DNA of 52,358 nucleotides from positions 1-52,358 of the forward strand of contig NZ_QOIO01000041.1 in assembly GCF_003332305.1 (NCBI RefSeq), given 5' to 3'. The position numbers and the translations under genes are program-made. Source of the stretch: Microvirga aerophila (GTDB taxonomy: Bacteria; Pseudomonadota; Alphaproteobacteria; Rhizobiales; Beijerinckiaceae). Under the pieces are notes generated by a model. It did not search any database. It saw only the letters and a list, made by a program, of their open reading frames with translations, and was not told the DNA's origin. Every line of letters begins with the position of its first letter. The stretch's first letter is position 1. This document shows, one piece after another, positions 49,658 through 52,358 of this stretch.

Positions 49658-50575
49658 ATGCATGATATTCCCGTCCCTTGCGAGGCGCTTGGCCCTCCTG
49701 TCCTGGTTGCAGCAAATGGCGCATTGCGGCGAGTGGGGGTCGAGATCGAATTTCTGGGTCTAAGCGCTCGCATTGCCGCCGAAGCCGTCGTTCGTCACCT
49801 CGGGGGTGATCTCGAGGCGGAAGATCCGCATGCGTTTAGGATCCGCAGCACCCGACTTGGGAGCATGTCGATCGAAACGGATCTGCGTTATGTCCATCCC
49901 AGGCGATACCCCAGCCTCGGCCTGAGATTGGGCGACCGAGCGGCTGACTGGCTGGGCGCAATGGTCTCCTCGTTCGTACCAAGAGAACTCATCACGGATC
50001 CGATCTCGATCGCGCGCCTTCCTGAGGTGGACGAGATCGTTGCAATCCTGAGGGCGGCGGGGGCACGGGGATGTGGGGCGGTGCTCCTGGACTCGCTCGG
50101 CCTGCATTTTAACATCGACCCACCACGTCTCGATGCTGAGACGATTACAGCCTACCTGAAGGCATTCCTCCTCCTGGGCGAAGGTTTCCGTCGTGATATC
50201 GCGCGCGGGGACTCCCGCTTGGCGTTGGTCCTTCCACCCGACTATCCAAGGACCTATATCCGGCACGTGCTGGCGCCGGATTACTGGCCTGACTTGGCGA
50301 CCCTGTCGGATGACTACCTTGCGGCCAATCCCACCCGAAAGCGGGCCCTCGATCTCTTGCCGCTCCTCGCGCATCTCGACGAAGAACGCGTACGCTCGGT
50401 GCTCCCTCGCGAGAAGATCGGCCCACGGCCTGTGTTTCACTACCGGCTCCCGCAGGCTCACCTGAGTGATCCCAACTGGAGCATCATGCCCGACTGGGCG
50501 CGCTGGCTCACTGTGGAGCGTCTTGCATCGGACCCTGATCGGCTCAGTGCCATGGGAAGAGCAGCATTAAGCTGA
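49658..50575 (+). CDS. Amidoligase-family protein
   Basis: Predicted 305-residue protein with VGVEIEFLGLS at about residues 27-37, the signature start of the putative amidoligase family (glutamine synthetase/GCS superfamily), and the second block LGLHFNIDPP around 150. These enzymes are predicted to form peptide or amide bonds using ATP, producing modified peptides or small metabolites; most are uncharacterised, and often lie beside a class I glutamine amidotransferase gene, which is absent here. The start at 49658 is uncertain: AAGGG is only two bases away, and an in-frame TTG at 49622 exists. It lies 136 bases beyond the EutC-like gene on the same strand. Confidence 0.78.
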   Translation: MHDIPVPCEALGPPVLVAANGALRRVGVEIEFLGLSARIAAEAVVRHLGGDLEAEDPHAFRIRSTRLGSMSIETDLRYVHPRRYPSLGLRLGDRAADWLGAMVSSFVPRELITDPISIARLPEVDEIVAILRAAGARGCGAVLLDSLGLHFNIDPPRLDAETITAYLKAFLLLGEGFRRDIARGDSRLALVLPPDYPRTYIRHVLAPDYWPDLATLSDDYLAANPTRKRALDLLPLLAHLDEERVRSVLPREKIGPRPVFHYRLPQAHLSDPNWSIMPDWARWLTVERLASDPDRLSAMGRAALS

Positions 50576-50599
50576 TTTGAGGGCCGGATTCCGCTAAGC

Positions 50600-51733
50600 C
50601 TAAGCCCCTTCAAACCGTTCGATTCCAAACAACGACAGGTCCAGCCGGCTACTCCCTTTTATGGCAAGGTCGGCCAGGACCTCGCCAATCACGCTGGCGA
50701 ATTTGAAGCCATGTCCCGAGCAGGGTGATGCAACAATGACCTCCGGCACACCCGGCAGGGTGTCTATGACGAAATGCTCGTCCGGCGTATTGGTGAAGAG
50801 GCAGGCCGCAAGCCGCAATGTCGGGCCGTCCGCATCTGGGAACATGTGTCGGATGCCCCTGCGCAACACTTCCTCGTCAGCCTCCGTCGGCTCACGGGAC
50901 AGGGTGTCCGCATGCCCTGTTTCATGGAGATGATGATAGAGCCCGATCTTGAATCCTGGGATGCCCCAGGTCGGAAACTGGTAGAAGTGTCCCACAGTGC
51001 TTTCGATGTTGGAGACGGGAAAGACATCCGGCCGAAAGTGCTCCGGCTTCTGGGGCAAGAACCAACCGAGCACCTGGCGCTCCGGTACAGCCTTGGTCTT
51101 GAGAGCGGGAACCAGATCGGAGATCCACGACCCCGCAGAGACCACGACTCTTCCGGCTTCGTAGCGATCCCTGTCCGTCACCACCACGACGCGCCCGTTG
51201 GCAGGCTCTATGGCAATCACTTGTTCTCTTGCGTGAACTTGCGCGCCGGCTCCTATGGCCAATGACGTGTGCGCCAGGATCGCCCGCTCCGACGCCACGA
51301 AGCCGGCATCCGGCTGGTAAACGACCGCGTAGTCATCCGCTAATTGGTAGCCTGGAAAACGCCGGTTCGTTTCGCGCGCTGTGAGCACTTCGTGCGGCAG
51401 ATCGTGCTCTCTGCACGCAGCCAAAGCGCCCTGGACGATCCTGCTGCCCTCGAGGCTCGCATCGATCCCACCCGTGACGAAAAGAAGTTGCTCCCCCCAA
51501 AGCCGCTCGGTTTCCCGCCAAAGTTCATAAGCGCGGCGGAGGAGCGGGACGTAGTTCGGATGCTCGAAGTAGGCGAGGCGGATGATCCTGTTGACTCCAT
51601 GGGACGAGCCCATGCCGTGCCCGAGATCGAACCGTTCGATCCCCAAAACCTTTTGGCCTTGCCGCGCCAGGTGCCACAGCGTCGCCGAGCCCATGCCGCC
51701 TACGCCGATGACGATGGTGTCGAAGCTCTTCAT
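50600..51733 (-). CDS. Sarcosine / N-methyl-L-tryptophan oxidase-like flavoenzyme
   Basis: Predicted 377-residue FAD enzyme of the monomeric sarcosine oxidase (MSOX/MTOX) family. The FAD-binding GxGxxG (IGVGGMGSATLW) is at residues about 9-20, and RFDLGHGMGSSHGVNR follows. The cysteine in AACLFTNTPDEHFVID is at the position of the covalent FAD-binding cysteine in MSOX. It would oxidise an N-methyl or secondary amine amino acid to imine, giving H2O2. The start at 51733 has AGGGCG upstream. It is convergent with the amidoligase gene, 24 bases away, and may belong to the same pathway on the adjacent strand; opines and N-alkyl amino acids are plausible substrates. Confidence 0.87.
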   Translation of the reverse strand: MKSFDTIVIGVGGMGSATLWHLARQGQKVLGIERFDLGHGMGSSHGVNRIIRLAYFEHPNYVPLLRRAYELWRETERLWGEQLLFVTGGIDASLEGSRIVQGALAACREHDLPHEVLTARETNRRFPGYQLADDYAVVYQPDAGFVASERAILAHTSLAIGAGAQVHAREQVIAIEPANGRVVVVTDRDRYEAGRVVVSAGSWISDLVPALKTKAVPERQVLGWFLPQKPEHFRPDVFPVSNIESTVGHFYQFPTWGIPGFKIGLYHHLHETGHADTLSREPTEADEEVLRRGIRHMFPDADGPTLRLAACLFTNTPDEHFVIDTLPGVPEVIVASPCSGHGFKFASVIGEVLADLAIKGSSRLDLSLFGIERFEGA

Positions 51734-51836
51734 TGGGGACGCCCTCATGGTGTTCGCTGCTCGGGCAAGCTTATCCGTTTACCGAGTGGCCGCAATCGGT
51801 GCACTCTTCACCGGTTTGTGAGGATGGCTGCGCTCA

Positions 51837-52271
51837 ATGGAACCAGCAAAGGCTCCGCTCGTTTTCCGCTGGATGAAACCACGCGGCGAGATATTGAACC
51901 GTCCTGTCGTCCTCCTAGTCGAGGACGAGCCGCTCGTGCGTCTCACCCAAGTCGACATCCTGCGAGAGGCGGAATTCTGGGTTCTCGAGGCCCAGGACGC
52001 CGATGAAGCATTCGACATCTTGAAGGCAAGACCCGAGATCAATGTCGTCCTCACGGACGTCGACATGCCGGGCTCCATAGACGGTTTCGAATTCGCCCGC
52101 CTCGTCCGGCAGGGCTGGCCGGAAGTCGCCGTCCTTGTCATCTCAGGGAAAACGTCACCCGGTCCTGGCGATCTACCGCAAGGCGCGCATTTCCTGCACA
52201 AACCCGTGCGGTCCGCGACCCTGACCGAGGTCCTTCAACAGATCATCCCGACGAAAGCGTCTCCAGCTTAG
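51837..52271 (+). CDS. Single-domain response regulator
   Basis: Predicted 144-residue receiver domain without an output domain. The acidic cluster is at E29-D30-E31 (LLVEDEPLV), the phosphoacceptor is D74 (VLTDVDMPG), and the lysine is K122 (HKPVRS). The position of the FAT GUY motif reads VISGKTS, so it is not in that family. The first 20 residues precede the receiver fold; ATG at 51873 is an alternative start. It stands alone, divergent from the flavoenzyme gene, and ends at a strong terminator. No kinase gene is in view. Confidence 0.87.
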   Translation: MEPAKAPLVFRWMKPRGEILNRPVVLLVEDEPLVRLTQVDILREAEFWVLEAQDADEAFDILKARPEINVVLTDVDMPGSIDGFEFARLVRQGWPEVAVLVISGKTSPGPGDLPQGAHFLHKPVRSATLTEVLQQIIPTKASPA

Positions 52272-52322
52272 GCGTGCGCCTGTCGGCCTGCTCGCATCCT
52301 TGCTCTGTATTCTGAACAGCAA

Positions 52323-52356
52323 AAAACCCCTGACGCTATTGGCGCACAGGGGTTTT
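52323..52356 (+). terminator. Terminator at the right edge
   Basis: AAAACCCCTG (52323-52332) and CAGGGGTTTT (52347-52356) form a perfect 10-bp stem around a 14-nt loop, with flanking A and T runs suited to termination from either side. It follows the response regulator stop by 51 bases. Confidence 0.8.
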
Positions 52357-52358
52357 CA

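Noticed and set aside
1..52358. Mobile elements, CRISPR arrays, tRNA or rRNA genes
   Set aside because: No transposase, integrase, repeat-spacer pattern or RNA gene was found on reading the window; a covariance-model scan would be needed to exclude small RNA genes.

Overview
This 52 kb window comes from a high-GC alphaproteobacterium. The gene set fits a Hyphomicrobiales (Rhizobiales) member such as Microvirga or Methylobacterium: a ChvE-GguA-GguB sugar transporter, a NocT/OccT-like opine or amino-acid binding protein, a FAT GUY-type single-domain response regulator, DUF3072 and 'SFPASDPP' small proteins, and three promoters of the form GGAAC-N16/17-(C/T)GTT expected for the general-stress sigma factor EcfG. 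The genus is inference; no rRNA or other marker gene lies in the window. I saw no tRNA, rRNA, insertion sequence, CRISPR array or prophage. Most gene units end in clear hairpins.

Region by region. (1) 0-5.4 kb: an unassigned left edge, a SANT/Myb-like DNA-binding protein, an aldo/keto reductase with a DUF1989 protein, and a stress-type membrane-anchored small protein. (2) 5.4-17.7 kb: carbohydrate catabolism. On the minus strand a sugar-acid dehydratase (IlvD/Edd family) and a DapA-family dehydratase/aldolase suggest a non-phosphorylating pentose-acid route. Divergent from them run a FadR-type GntR regulator, the ChvE-GguA-GguB monosaccharide ABC transporter, a PfkB kinase, xylulokinase and a polyol dehydrogenase. 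(3) 17.8-22.2 kb: a DUF2235 hydrolase, PRC-barrel protein, unusual metallo-beta-lactamase-fold protein, BON-domain protein and FAT GUY response regulator, at least partly under EcfG. (4) 22.3-37.9 kb: a respiratory block. An FdhF/YdeP-type molybdoenzyme with FdhD is followed by alternative complex III (ActABCDEF), then a caa3-type cytochrome c oxidase (CoxB-cytochrome c fusion, CoxA-CoxC fusion, small subunit). A lipoprotein cytochrome c and CtaG are encoded on the other strand between complex III and the oxidase. Together they would pass electrons from quinol to oxygen. (5) 38-41 kb: DUF421, glutathione transferase-like, small secreted and DUF3072 proteins (two with perfect EcfG promoters) and a GFA-family zinc protein.

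(6) 41.1-51.7 kb: the most unusual part. A DauR/YheO-like PAS-HTH regulator and an aminotransferase diverge, across a perfect 17-bp palindrome, from an orphan opine-type binding protein. This is followed by a second, paralogous aminotransferase, an M20 metallopeptidase, and EutB-, DoeB/EutE- and EutC-like enzymes, then an amidoligase and a convergent sarcosine/N-methyltryptophan oxidase-like flavoenzyme. Three enzymes match parts of ectoine catabolism, but the ring-opening hydrolase (DoeA/EutD), EutA and the transporter permeases are absent. I infer a catabolic pathway for another N-acylated or conjugated (di)amino acid. (7) A single-domain response regulator and a strong terminator close the window.
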